Source: Rhynchonema sp. JSB1_4 (lineage: Eukaryota > Nematoda > Chromadorea > Monhysterida > Xyalidae). Taken from it: DNA of 64,000 nt. Below, piece by piece: positions 48,777 through 59,300 of the stretch; the first letter of the stretch is position 1, and each line of letters opens with the position of its first letter. The translations under genes and the position numbers were made by a program. The DNA lies in assembly GCA_030248065.1 (NCBI GenBank), contig JASAMV010005895.1:1-64000 (forward strand), read 5' to 3'. The notes under the pieces were generated by a model, which saw nothing but the letters and a program-made list of their open reading frames with translations, was not told where the DNA came from and did not search any database.

Positions 48777-50383
48777 TTATTTGTTGAACACGTCATCGGA
48801 CACGCCGTGCATCGTTTCGTACATCGGATCGTCGACAGCCTGAAACATCAGCCAACTTGGCGGGCGATCCGAGTTGGTCATGTGACAGCTTTGAATTCGC
48901 CAGAATGTTCTGAGACCATTACTGCTGACACTTTTGTCTTGATCACGGGCAGGCTGATTTGAGTGTTTCTGACCACTTGTGAGCAATTATGGCGGTTTAA
49001 CCGGTCATCGTCAGTGCAGATTGGATAGTTGGTCGCATGAGCGATAAGTTTGGTGAGATGAGTCAACCTAATCAACCACTTTGCCCAGAGGATCATGCCA
49101 AATAATTTCAGCCAAACTGCAGGTACATACCTACATGCACTAGTTATGTCACCTTGAATCCGGCTTGCTGATTTTGTTGCATCGGCGGTGGCGGTTGTTG
49201 GGGCACGAAACCGGCTGGATGCTGCAATTATATAGGTAAAATGGAACATCAGCACTTCAGCAATAAGTAAACATCGGACAGTTTTCCACTGGACCCATAT
49301 TCGGTCTCAGAACTTGTGAACCTGGGCCTCAAAACAAACCTGCTGCTGATCACCAGGCGTACCCCCACCGGCCTGTCCCTTGTCGAGAATGTTGGTTTTC
49401 ACATTGTACATGGTGTCGTAGGTCGGGTCGTCAGGGTCCTAAACGCGGTATCGTTTGAAATTTCCGTTTTCTTAGTTTGACTTCAAAAATTCTTCTTCAG
49501 ACGCTTTCGAATTGTCTCCATACCTTGTACTGTCCATTCACTTCATGCGGCACCAAGAACGATGCGGGATTCTGGTGTTTTTCTTTCTTCTAAAATTATG
49601 AAATTAATCAATTTTTAGTCTAAAAAAACATGAAATATCAGATGAATAAAAAAATGTGACCTTTTTGCACTTGGAACACATTGCCAGCAAGTAGATCGGG
49701 GCCAAGATCGCAAACGTCAGGGGCAACAGATGGAGAATGAGTGGTATTGTGGGATAGAATGGTGTCATGGCAAACCGGTAGGTAGACGTTTTGCTACTGA
49801 AAGGTCATGTTTCACTATCTTTTGCTTGTTACAAGAAATTGCGGAAAATAATCAAAAAACGACACACGTGCCGAGCTGTTCGGCGACATTATATACATAC
49901 CTACATACCTAGGTGTACCTTAAAGGTGGTGCTATCCGCTAAATTGCCGTCATTGATTATCATGCCTGTTTGGGTGGTTGCCAAGACACTCAGGGTGATA
50001 TTTTCGAAACGGTGTGAAGGTCAGTTGGGTGTAAAGGTAGGTGGAAAGCTCGGTCGACAGCTCAGTGTGATAGACCTCGGTGTAAACATGAAACATTCCA
50101 CGTTAATAACAGGCAATGTTTCACGTTTACACCGAGCTACGCCGACCGAGCTTTCGACCGAACTTTACACCGACCTTTACGCCCAACTGACCTTTACACC
50201 GTTTCGAAAATTCCACCCTCAGACTCAGAGATCATCACATCAAAAAATGAGAAAATGAGTTATTCGTTACTTAACTCTGAACAAAACAGGAACAGGGAAA
50301 AATTTTTTTAAACCCAAGAGACAAAAAATCCCAGAAAAAAAAGAAAAGAAGGAAAAAAAAAAAAAAAAAACCACACAAACCAC

Positions 50384-50417
<34 letters not shown>

Positions 50418-50553
50418 AAAAAAAAAAAAAAACACAAAAAAAACCTGCGCACACCAGCTTTCTGGTAAATCAAAATCCGGTTTTGTTGCTGTTCTTCGCC
50501 AGTCCTGATGTTGGGGTACAGTAGACTGGGGTCCAAGTGAAAAGGATGTTGTA
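48777..50553 (-). CDS. cassette C: single-pass membrane protein with two DPxYxTM tail motifs (5' end unknown)
   Basis: Six exons join without frame error: 50445-50553, 49661-49796, 49524-49589, 49340-49438, 49152-49220 and 48777-48839. Exon 2 encodes a membrane helix ending LAPIYLLAMCSKCKK. The cytoplasmic part has DPDDPTYDTMYNVKTNILDK, a Gly/Gln/Pro-rich linker and a second related copy, VDDPMYETMHGVSDDVFNK, at the stop. Such C-terminal DPxYxT motifs resemble tails I recall in nematode membrane proteins. The tyrosines could be phosphorylation or sorting signals (inference). The extracellular start is not found. A 225-bp foldback element sits in the first intron. AATAAA-like words lie just past the stop. 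Confidence 0.65.
49993..50218. mobile_element. 226-bp GGG-tipped foldback MITE, TCA target duplication
   Basis: Inverted, highly similar copy of the element at 45833-46057, flanked by TCA on both sides. It lies in the first intron of cassette C. Confidence 0.85.
50290..50444. repeat. A-rich low-complexity tract
   Basis: A runs broken by single C or G directly abut the donor of cassette C exon 1 (at 50445). Homopolymer content makes base accuracy doubtful. Confidence 0.75.
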
Positions 50554-51454
50554 CTGCAGTGATGATGATCAATGTTTGTGTCAACTTTTCTTTCTTTTCA
50601 ATGCAAGTAATGTAAAACAATCAAATGAAACGAGAAAATGTGACCAATTAGCTAACGGTAACATTTTTGAATTCACTCGTATTTTTCAGCAGTCATTCTG
50701 GACTTTTTGAATTTTTATGCGTTCAACAACAACTAGTTTCCCAGCAGTTTAGCAAACTTTTATTTGCGTCTTTTACAGAGCTTTGCCAATATTTTGTCAC
50801 GGAATATCAGTGCAAAAGAAATACAGTAAAGGGAGCTATGTACCAGTAGCAGAGTTGTCATTCAAACGAGAGATAAATCTGATCAGCCAGCATATGATAA
50901 TACAGCATACAGCTTGATTTCCATCACACTTTCAATACGTATGATGTAACTAGAACTCTTGGGAGGGAGATACATAATTCTCGTTAACAATAAATTCATT
51001 TGAATCGTGGTTTTGATCGTTTGTTTATTTTCATTTTCCTTTGACGCGCAGGTCGAGATGGAGATCGACGGCGTTGCAAATGGAAATCCTGGGGAAAAAT
51101 GTTTTTGTAAGCAAAATAATACTGTATGTATTTTTTCACTCATTTCGCTCCAAGAAATTGAGAAGAAAAGTTCCCATGAAGTCCGTAAAACTACCAGCCT
51201 GATTTGGCGGAATGGTTTCTCGTTGATTTGGAATTAGTTTTGGTCGTTCAGGTGCCGGTGCCTGAAATGCAGCGTCATATGGGTCACCAACGGCCTTTTA
51301 AAGATTTTTTCAATATGCGCGTGTGCTTTGTGGGCACATGCAGTTGTTTTCAATTTAGTTCATGCCTGAATTGGCTTCTTCGGCGAGCGCTTCTTTATCG
51401 TTCGACGTTTGCCTTTTGAATGCAGAGGTCGGAAGAATGACTGAATGTTTGACT

Positions 51455-52429
51455 GTCATTGGTTCAATACTGTAATTAAAACATGATGAAAATTACAAAT
51501 TTGTACCAGATTCCTTCGCAGGAATGACGCCCTCCAGTGTTTCGGTTGGTATTGTGGTTTTTGTGGTAGTGTCTTGTCCAAAATGGTCGTGTCAATTCCG
51601 TGCAGAGTATCGTATTGTGGGTCGTCGGGGTCATGGAACAAACATTATATTGTACGTTATTGTTAATTAGTATTGAAATGACAATTATCAGTATTGGTCG
51701 CACAATGACTAATGGAGAATTTATCCAAAATTCAAAGGATAGGCCCTGATTCAGGAACTGCCACGCTCAACTACTGTTTAACCACTAAGCTACTTGTATG
51801 TCCGTCAAAACATTTTCATCTGAAAATATTAACCAGTAGAACAACCACCAGCTGACAGCAACGTGGTTGTTTTACTGGTTATTTTCAGGTGAAAATGTTT
51901 CGTGAGAAATACAAATAACTGAGTGGTTAACAGTGGCTGAGCGTGGTTGATCCTGAATCAGGGTCCATCCTTTGACTTTTGGATAAATTCTCCATTAGTC
52001 ATTGTGCGACCAATACCTTATAGTCTTCAGTCTTCACGTCTTCCAGATGTGTCCATTTGTTTCTCTGTAAATTTCAATCTTAGAACAGATAGAATTGAAC
52101 ACAAAATTTTTGTAAAATGACAAATTTGAATGCCAATCAACCTTTTTTCGGCATCTGCTGCGTGACGAGCACGCGAATACGATGTATAATGGTGCGAATA
52201 GCAGAGTGAATAGCACCAAAATGGTGAATAGCCAGAGAAGTGGATTGATGTTGAATAGGTCGAACATTTCAATGGTATTGGATTGAGGCAGTAGAGTCAA
52301 ATCGACGTTCTCAATGCTACAGTCCTGTATATGATACCTTAATCTTTGCTGAGTTTTGTTGTATTGTAAGAAGTGTTGTCTGATTACCGTTCCAAAGGAA
52401 GACGGTTGTTGATGATTTCAATTCTCAAA
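51455..52429 (-). pseudogene. cassette B: membrane-anchor and tail exons, tail apparently without acceptor
   Basis: Exons 52388-52429 and 52142-52316 join in phase 2 and encode a helix ending LFAPLYIVFACSSRSRCRKK, clearly related to cassettes A and C. The expected tail lies at about 51470-51617 (DPDDPQYDTLHGIDTTILDK, open to a stop at 51456). Upstream of it there is a TAA in frame and no AG acceptor. A Tc1-like MITE (51694-52013) occupies the place of the intron. Either the unit is broken, or its anchor exons splice to another tail. Confidence 0.5.
51694..52013. mobile_element. Tc1/mariner-like foldback MITE
   Basis: TIR TTGGTCGCACAATGAC at both ends, flanked by TA. The arms are complementary over most of the element. 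It lies between the anchor and tail of cassette B. Confidence 0.85.
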
Positions 52430-52969
52430 CTGGGAAATTACTGATTCAGGGACAGAATTGAAGATTGTGCAAGAATGAATGCTAAATTGAACACGTGCGA
52501 TGCTTTTTGTTTGCGTTTAATAATCAAAGCATTAAATTTGAAAATATGTTATCACCACGGAAAAACAACAATTTACTTTTATTTCGTTCATCAAAGCATT
52601 CGAAAGTGTCCGCTGCGTCCGCGCAAACAACTGCTTTTGACAAGATTTTCCGTAAAACGTTACTGGAGGTGGAGGCACACGTAAAGTTGAGTGCCACGTG
52701 CATCCCACCATATCAGGCAATCTTTATCCAATGACATTCGTATTTATCTGATAAAAGTGTGCGTAATTAGTTATGAACGAGTTATTAGTTTGCATGATGT
52801 ACTACTAATCAACCTCGACGAAACTAAGGTTGCTAAAACGTTACACAAAACCATGACCCGAGTTAGAGGTGGCTTGAAATTATAGTTACTGCATCGTCTT
52901 TGAAGATTTGGTCAACATTTAGGTATATGAGCAATTCAGCTACGGTTATTGACAAATGATTTTCGCTTA

Positions 52970-53273
52970 GGGCTCCACCAGATAGACCCGAAACCCGAAA
53001 CCCGAAACATAATTATTTTCTATGTCCATGTTTCGGGTTTCGGGTTTTGCAAAAAAAACCGAAACCCGAAACACAAAGCATGATAATCGAAAATGTTTCG
53101 GTCTTGCCACTTGTAGCTGACGTGCACAATTTATACAGTAAGTCGAAACATTTTCGATTGTCATTCTTCGTGTTTCGGGTTTCGGGTTTTTTTCAAAACC
53201 CGAAACCCGAAACATGGACATAGAAAAAATTTATATTTCGTGTTTCGTGTTTCGGGTCTATCCGGTGGAGCCC
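52970..53273. mobile_element. 304-bp GGG-tipped foldback MITE, TTA target duplication
   Basis: Ends are GGGCTCCACCAGATAGACCC and near complement, flanked by TTA. The arms contain multiple CCCGAAA / TTTCGGG iterations. It starts 36 bp past the stop codon of cassette A, so it may lie in that gene's 3'UTR. Confidence 0.88.
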
Positions 53274-53308
53274 TTACGTTTCTCTTCATTTGGTTTCGAT
53301 TATCACAG

Positions 53309-55195
53309 TCAAAATCTGTAGGGCCCGTTGTTTGATCGTTTGCGTCGTTTGTTCGATGGTCGTGATCTGTACGGTGAGTGGTCGAAGGCCGTGTGGAAAC
53401 CCTGCGACAAAATTTATAGCAAAGTATTTTTCTCAAAATTTTTTAGGTCTCTCTAACAATAAATATACCGAATTTGGTGGAATACAATGTCGTTGACTTG
53501 GTGAGCTGTGTTTGCCTCGAGATCGCGACTGCTGCAACACACAACGGTTAATTAATTTCTTCGTGTACGTATGCGTCTCATGTAATTTCATTAAAAGGAT
53601 GTGCCTGGGCATGTTTCTGGCCTCGAACCTGTCTCTTTTTCAGATATTCAAGCTCTTCAGGTGATCGACGTTTGAAAAAGTTCTGAAAAATTCTTGATGA
53701 TGTTTCATTCCTTAGTTTAGTCTAATCAAACTATTACCGGCGGAGTTGGTTCAGGACTATCGAGAAACGAATCGCTGTCTTCTTTCTGAAATATCGGTAA
53801 ATTTCTGATTTCTGAGTAATAATGTCATCATTAACGGTGATATCAAACTTGGTAATCAAATTAAATTCGCCTTCGTTGTATTGTCCTTGTTCAGTGGCTT
53901 TTTCAGTTCCAATTGATCCCACTAAAAAACCAATACTATAAAAAATTGCAGCGAGATTGTATGCCCATTGTACTGGTTCAAATTAGTGGCATCAATAAAT
54001 CTAGAAAAACAGCATTCAAAACAGTCACATGACCAAGAATACATCACAGCGATCCAATTCGATCAACCAATCAGTATATTTTTGATGATGCAAACCAAAA
54101 TCCTTTTTGCAAGCTATAAAGATAGCTAACTGCAGTGCTAGCTGGCTTCGACTGTCGTCTGCGCTTTGAGGTGCTCCTTCTTTGGTAGTCCGGTTTGATC
54201 ACGTGCAGTGCGTTGAGTGGATGGTGTTGCTTGTCCATAATGGTCGTGTGTATTCCGTGTAGCGTGTCGCATTGGGGGTCATCCGGGTCATCGAATTGAA
54301 CTATTGACTCGCCTGGTGTTTCATTCCTGGCCCTATTTCTTGATCGCGGTCGAGGTTTGCTTTTCTGAAATGCACAGTGTGGCCGTTTTTTATTGGCCCA
54401 CTATATCTTCTTCATGTAGGTACTGTTTTTCTCAACCACGATTATTCGCCTCACTTGTTTCATCATTCTGCGTCAACCTGCATTGCATGTGATGAGTACT
54501 TCTGTCAACGCCCGAAAATGATTAGAGTACAGGTCGTTTCACTAACTAACGGAGTCACTACTTAGAGAATGTCTAAAAGCTCATCACGGATACTGTATAG
54601 ATTCCCTGGAGGCTGGCTTGGATATGCTTTGAACCTGAGATTTAGGAAATTCTCATGTGAGACTTGAGCAGGCATGTAGAGCACATGAAAGATTGCTAAA
54701 ATGCTCAACGTGCTAATCTTGGAAAAAAAACTGGCAGCAAGTCAACACACCTTAACACTTCTGTCCCCTGGCTCCCAATTTATTCGTTTCGTTGTTTTCT
54801 GAAAGCAAAACGTGGCGCGTTGGTTTTTTTTTGAAAAAAAAATAGTTCATGATATCCGAAAACATAAATTATTAAGCTATATATACGCTAACCTTTGCTC
54901 CAAATATATTTCTGCCGGAGCACGCGAATACGATGTAGAACGGTGCGAATAGGCAGAGGAATAGCAGAATCGTGGGCCACAGGTGACTGATGTTAGCCAG
55001 AGCGTACATGTCGCTGAGGTGATTCGTTTTGCACGTGGATATTTTATCACTAGTATCAACTTAAAGGAGCTCGATGGGTTCTCATTACCGGATAAATTTC
55101 CAGAAAATCACTGATTTCGGCTGGGAAGAATGAGGAGTTGTTGTGGTTGACCAGCGAGGGGTGGTGGTGATGATACGAGAGGAAATTTCGTAGTT
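53309..55195 (-). CDS. cassette A: single-pass membrane protein with DPDDP tail (5' end unknown)
   Basis: Exons 55089-55195, 54893-55049, 54131-54364, 53738-53785, 53629-53682 and 53309-53401 join in frame. The second encodes a membrane helix ending LFAPFYIVFACSGRN. The third carries a basic linker and DPDDPQCDTLHGIHTTIMDK, the motif of cassettes B and C but with Cys in place of the motif tyrosine. Three small exons then give a charged, Arg/Lys-rich C-terminus. The order anchor, linker, tail motif and the phases match cassette C, so they are duplicates. No extracellular start was found below the channel gene. Confidence 0.6.
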
Positions 55196-56358
55196 CTAAA
55201 CAAGAGATTGGTTGGAAGTTGTCGATATAATACGATGATGATTTTAATTACAATATTTTAGCTATTGATATATTACGCTTTGATCTACATCTCAAGAAGC
55301 TTCTTTGGTACAATGCTTGATTATGCCGGTTCCCATTCTCAGTCTTTTTGTGGACTACAGTGCCACCGGTGCTCTTCCAAGCCCGGCACTATGCGGGGAA
55401 GAGCCCTTACCGGTAAGCAGTGTAGATATATGGTACGGTAAGGGTTGCATATACGGTACGATGATGGATGTATGGCTTTGGTACATGAAAGCGATCTCGT
55501 GGGGCCTAGAGTCGGTTCCTTAGGGTAGGGTTTCCTTCAGACACCATGACTGATTGGATCAGATAGATTACTCATCGGTAATCATAACAATTCGTCTCCC
55601 ACGCACGACAAATTCCAATTCAATCCTAGATGACTGAAGATCTGTTTCATAATAATTGCATTTCGCAATCTAGCTATTCTAGAACTTCCAGACAAGGCGT
55701 AGGAGGAGCCAAGCATGGCTCACTTCTTTACATGCGGTCGGCCAGTAACTAAGCGTGTGTATCTCCTTTTGGTCACTGTGCACTTTTCTTGAGTATAAAA
55801 GTTTTTTGGCAAACTTTTAGGTCACGGCGTGTCCACTTTGCGTGAGTTAAATGGGCCTCTCTTGTGAGAAATACGGTAACCAGGCCATGATTAACATGCC
55901 AGGTCGGACGGGATGACAGACAAATAACATTGCAATTTGTGCACTTCTAACAAAGGACCTCCTTTGGAAACCTTTCCAATAATAAGCCCGCGCAGTGTGC
56001 AGTGCTTTTGGCGCACGCTAAGATACAAAGGGAGTGTTATCGAAAAGTATTTTTAAAATCAAATGGCAGTCATCTTTTTGAGCGAACTGGGAAGAAACGC
56101 CCCCGAAGCTCTGTGTACAATACAGTGCCTGTAAACTGACCGACATAGCAGTTTATCAAACAGTTCCGACAGCAACCAAGAACACACAACATTGACAGCA
56201 ATAAATATTCGGCACAAAAATTACACTCAGGAAAAAAACAACAACAGTTTTGTTGTCATGGCTCATTTCATAATTAACAACGACAGAAATGTCAAAAATT
56301 AAAAACTTGTGGAATAGCGTCTCCCAAACGCGATCAACAGAAAAAGTTACGAGTAACG
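55196..56358. other. spacer between cassette A and the channel gene
   Basis: A possible exon lies at about 55570-55640 on the minus strand, after a GAAACAG acceptor, but its phase does not fit cassette A. Otherwise nothing is supported. It probably includes the channel 3'UTR. Confidence 0.4.
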
Positions 56359-59300
56359 TCAGTGGCCAGCCGAACAATTCAGCCGCTTACTTTCCTGCAG
56401 ACGTCTGACAATGTCCCGAAATTGTTCGTCGGTCACTCTCGCGTTCGCCTGCCTGGTCAGTTTATTCGTTCGCTTTTTCTTGGTCGACACCTTGGTCTTT
56501 TTTGCCGAGCCTTTATTTTCGAACGAAGATTGAGGAGTGCCTGCGTTGCACAATGGTGATGAAGAGTCCTGACTTTGGATCGGCGGACTCGTTTGCCGGC
56601 CTTTTCGGAAGCATAGTTTCGTCAGTTCATAGGCGATTTTGAATAATGTGACCAGACTTGGTCCGAGCCACAGGCCGAACAGCCCGCCGACGTTGGACAA
56701 AAAGTTGCTGAATGTCATTGCGTGTTCCTGTGAAGAGTCGAAAAATATGCACAATTTGAAATCTGCAGTCAAACCACCACACTGAACAGAACGGGAATCG
56801 ACTATATGTATTTTGTTCACAAAGCGGACGCTGTTCGTTACAATTCTTGTGCCCTATCCCAATCCGATCATTGAGCACAAGGACGTGAAAACCATGCTCT
56901 TCTCACCTCGGTGATGCGAACGAATTCCAGATCCGGATAGAATATTTCGACGTACATCCGATTCATAATGTCAACGTCACCATCAGCATTAGCGTCTCGT
57001 TTTGAGCGACGCTTCGATTCCAACCAGATGTCTTCATTTAAAGAGAAAGCCCATTCGTTCGTCTCCGAACGGTGTTGGTCCACAGCAGTTTCATTCACAT
57101 ATTCACAGACAAGGTACCGTTTCCAGTCACAAGGCACGTCCATCAGCTTCCAACTGCCCAGGTGAATCGGTTGATGCAGCCAAACTGCGCAATGCTCGTT
57201 GCCTGGAGAAATTGTGACGTTACTCAATTGAAAGCGCTTTGATGTGGGCTAACGCTCAGGGATGGCCTAACTGTTAGCCAAACGGTCTTTACGGTTCATT
57301 CTGAGAATGTGATACGTCGACAAACCACGCCTAAATGACCACCAATGAACATATATATTTCCTAAGGTAACGCTCACACATTGTGCTAGCGTACTAAAAA
57401 AGAAACTTGCCTTTTTTGTTGTCAAAATCTAAATGCCCAGTTTTGTTCAGCTCGTCCACCATCAGCATGTCACCATTGGGACTGGACCAATTTGACGTGT
57501 TGCCAGTGGATTCAGTCGAATTCTCAATCCGCCGTTTTACCGATATCCAGATTGCCAACGTTTGCGTGTTCTGGGAGCAAAAGGCTTGCAATTCAACAAT
57601 ACAAGGTCTACAGATAAAGTCCAGTGTGAGAACCCAGGATTTACCCGTTATAAAAAAAACAAATGGCAGCGTATTGGAATGGCTACGTTCCTTAGAAGGA
57701 TAGGTTGGAAGGCCGCGCATAGAAAAGACGGAGCTAATTTTGCACCATAGTTTTTATTCCACACGTCCAAGTTCCAGAAATAGTTACCTGAGTCAAAACT
57801 GGAACTATTTCTGGAACGCTATTTTCTCTTAACCCTGGTATAACAGCATGATAACTGGCAACATTTATACTGTCAAGTCAGGGTCAGGATAAACTTGGTT
57901 TAGATTGAGTTTAACTGGGGTAACCACTCGATTCCGTATCTTTCGGTCCAGCGTACTTTTCGGTCCACAGCACTTTTCGGTCCATGTCACCTTTCGGTCC
58001 AGGTGCTTTTCGGTCCACAAAGGTTTCAGTCCAGGTACTTTTCGGACCAGGTACGATTCGGTCCAGGTACATTTCGGTCCACGAACCTTTCGGTCCAGGT
58101 TCGTTTCGGTCCATGTACTTTTCGGTACACCCTAATTATTTGAGTCCCTGGTTCAGAATGCGTGGCAAATGAAAAGAACATCGATAATCAGTACCGCATG
58201 ACCAAAAAATCCCTTTCCATAGTAAAGGGCCACAGGTGCATTACCCATGTGCACCCCAGCTCGTTGCTTATGTTGCCTCGTTGAAACATCAAGCTTGTAT
58301 GGCTTGTTTATGGATGGGCTTAGACGTGCACTTGTCGTCAGGCTTATTATGTGTGTTTTCCTTGTCGGACGAAGTACCGCAATACAACTGTTATACACAA
58401 TTTATCTGACGTTTCGTGCCCAACTGGTGCACTTCTTCAGAGATATCTGCAAACAACGTAAAGAAAGTCATCTGACTTTCTTTACGTTGTTTGCAGATAT
58501 CTCTGAAGAAGTGCACCAGTTGGGCACGAAACGTCAGATAAATTGTGTATAACAGTTGTATTGCGGTACTTCGTCCGACAAGGAAAACACACATAATGAA
58601 TTCAATCAACCGCAACCACAAGTCAATCGGTTTTCTCAAACAACTCATATTCAATCGTCAGGCTTATGCTAAAGCTTATGCTTACACTGAGTGTATTGAT
58701 ACGTTTGAGGTGGCGTGAGGCGGGTTAGGTTTAGAAACTCCCACAAGCCTAAGCCTCACGACAAGTATACGCCTAAGCCTATCCCTGAACAAGCCATAGT
58801 AAAACTTGATGTTTCAACGAGACACGGCCCTTTACTACGGAAAGGGATTTTTTGGTCATGCGGTACTGATTATCTATGTCCTTTTCATTCGCAGCGCATT
58901 ATGAACCAGGGACTCAAATAATTGGGGTGGACCGAAAAGTACATGGACCGAAACTAACTTGGACCGAAAGGTTCGTGGACCGAAATGTACCTGGACCGAA
59001 TCGTACCTGGTCTGAAAAGTACCTGGACCGAAATGTTTGTGGACCGAAAAGTACGCTGGACCGTAAAGATACGGAATCACCCACGCCTGTATATATCTGT
59101 TGAGTCACGTGCGTAGCGTAGATCATTGCGCTGATTTTGCGCTTCGTGTTTAAAACGGCCAATCGTGGTTGGTCAAAGCCCGGGATCAATCGTTCTTTTG
59201 CACATTGGGCGATTGCTTCGTCGTGGCTTCGCCACAAGTCGTTGCGAATCCGGGGAATGTAGTAACTTTCTGTGTTTAAAAAAAATTTGAAACCTTAACC

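Larger units (their letters stand above)
57930..59082. mobile_element. about 1.15-kb foldback element with word-iterated arms
   Basis: The outer arms (57930-58135 and 58920-59082) are built of about ten iterations of TTTCGGTCCA-like words and are reverse complements. Complementarity continues inward (CAAATGAAAAG, AATCAGTACCGCATGACC) to about 58340 and 58690. It lies in the channel intron between exons at 59109 and 57570, ending only about 27 bp from an exon. Confidence 0.85.

Noticed and set aside
48777..55195. A single long gene running through cassettes A, B and C
   Set aside because: Cassettes A and C each end in their own stop with in-frame terminal exons, so a simple read-through is excluded. 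Alternative 3' cassettes remain possible.
57905..58135. Plus-strand frame with regularly repeated Phe-Arg/Gly motifs, resembling a repeat protein
   Set aside because: It is the translation of the CGGTCCA-iterated arm of a foldback element. The mirror frame on the other arm behaves the same way.
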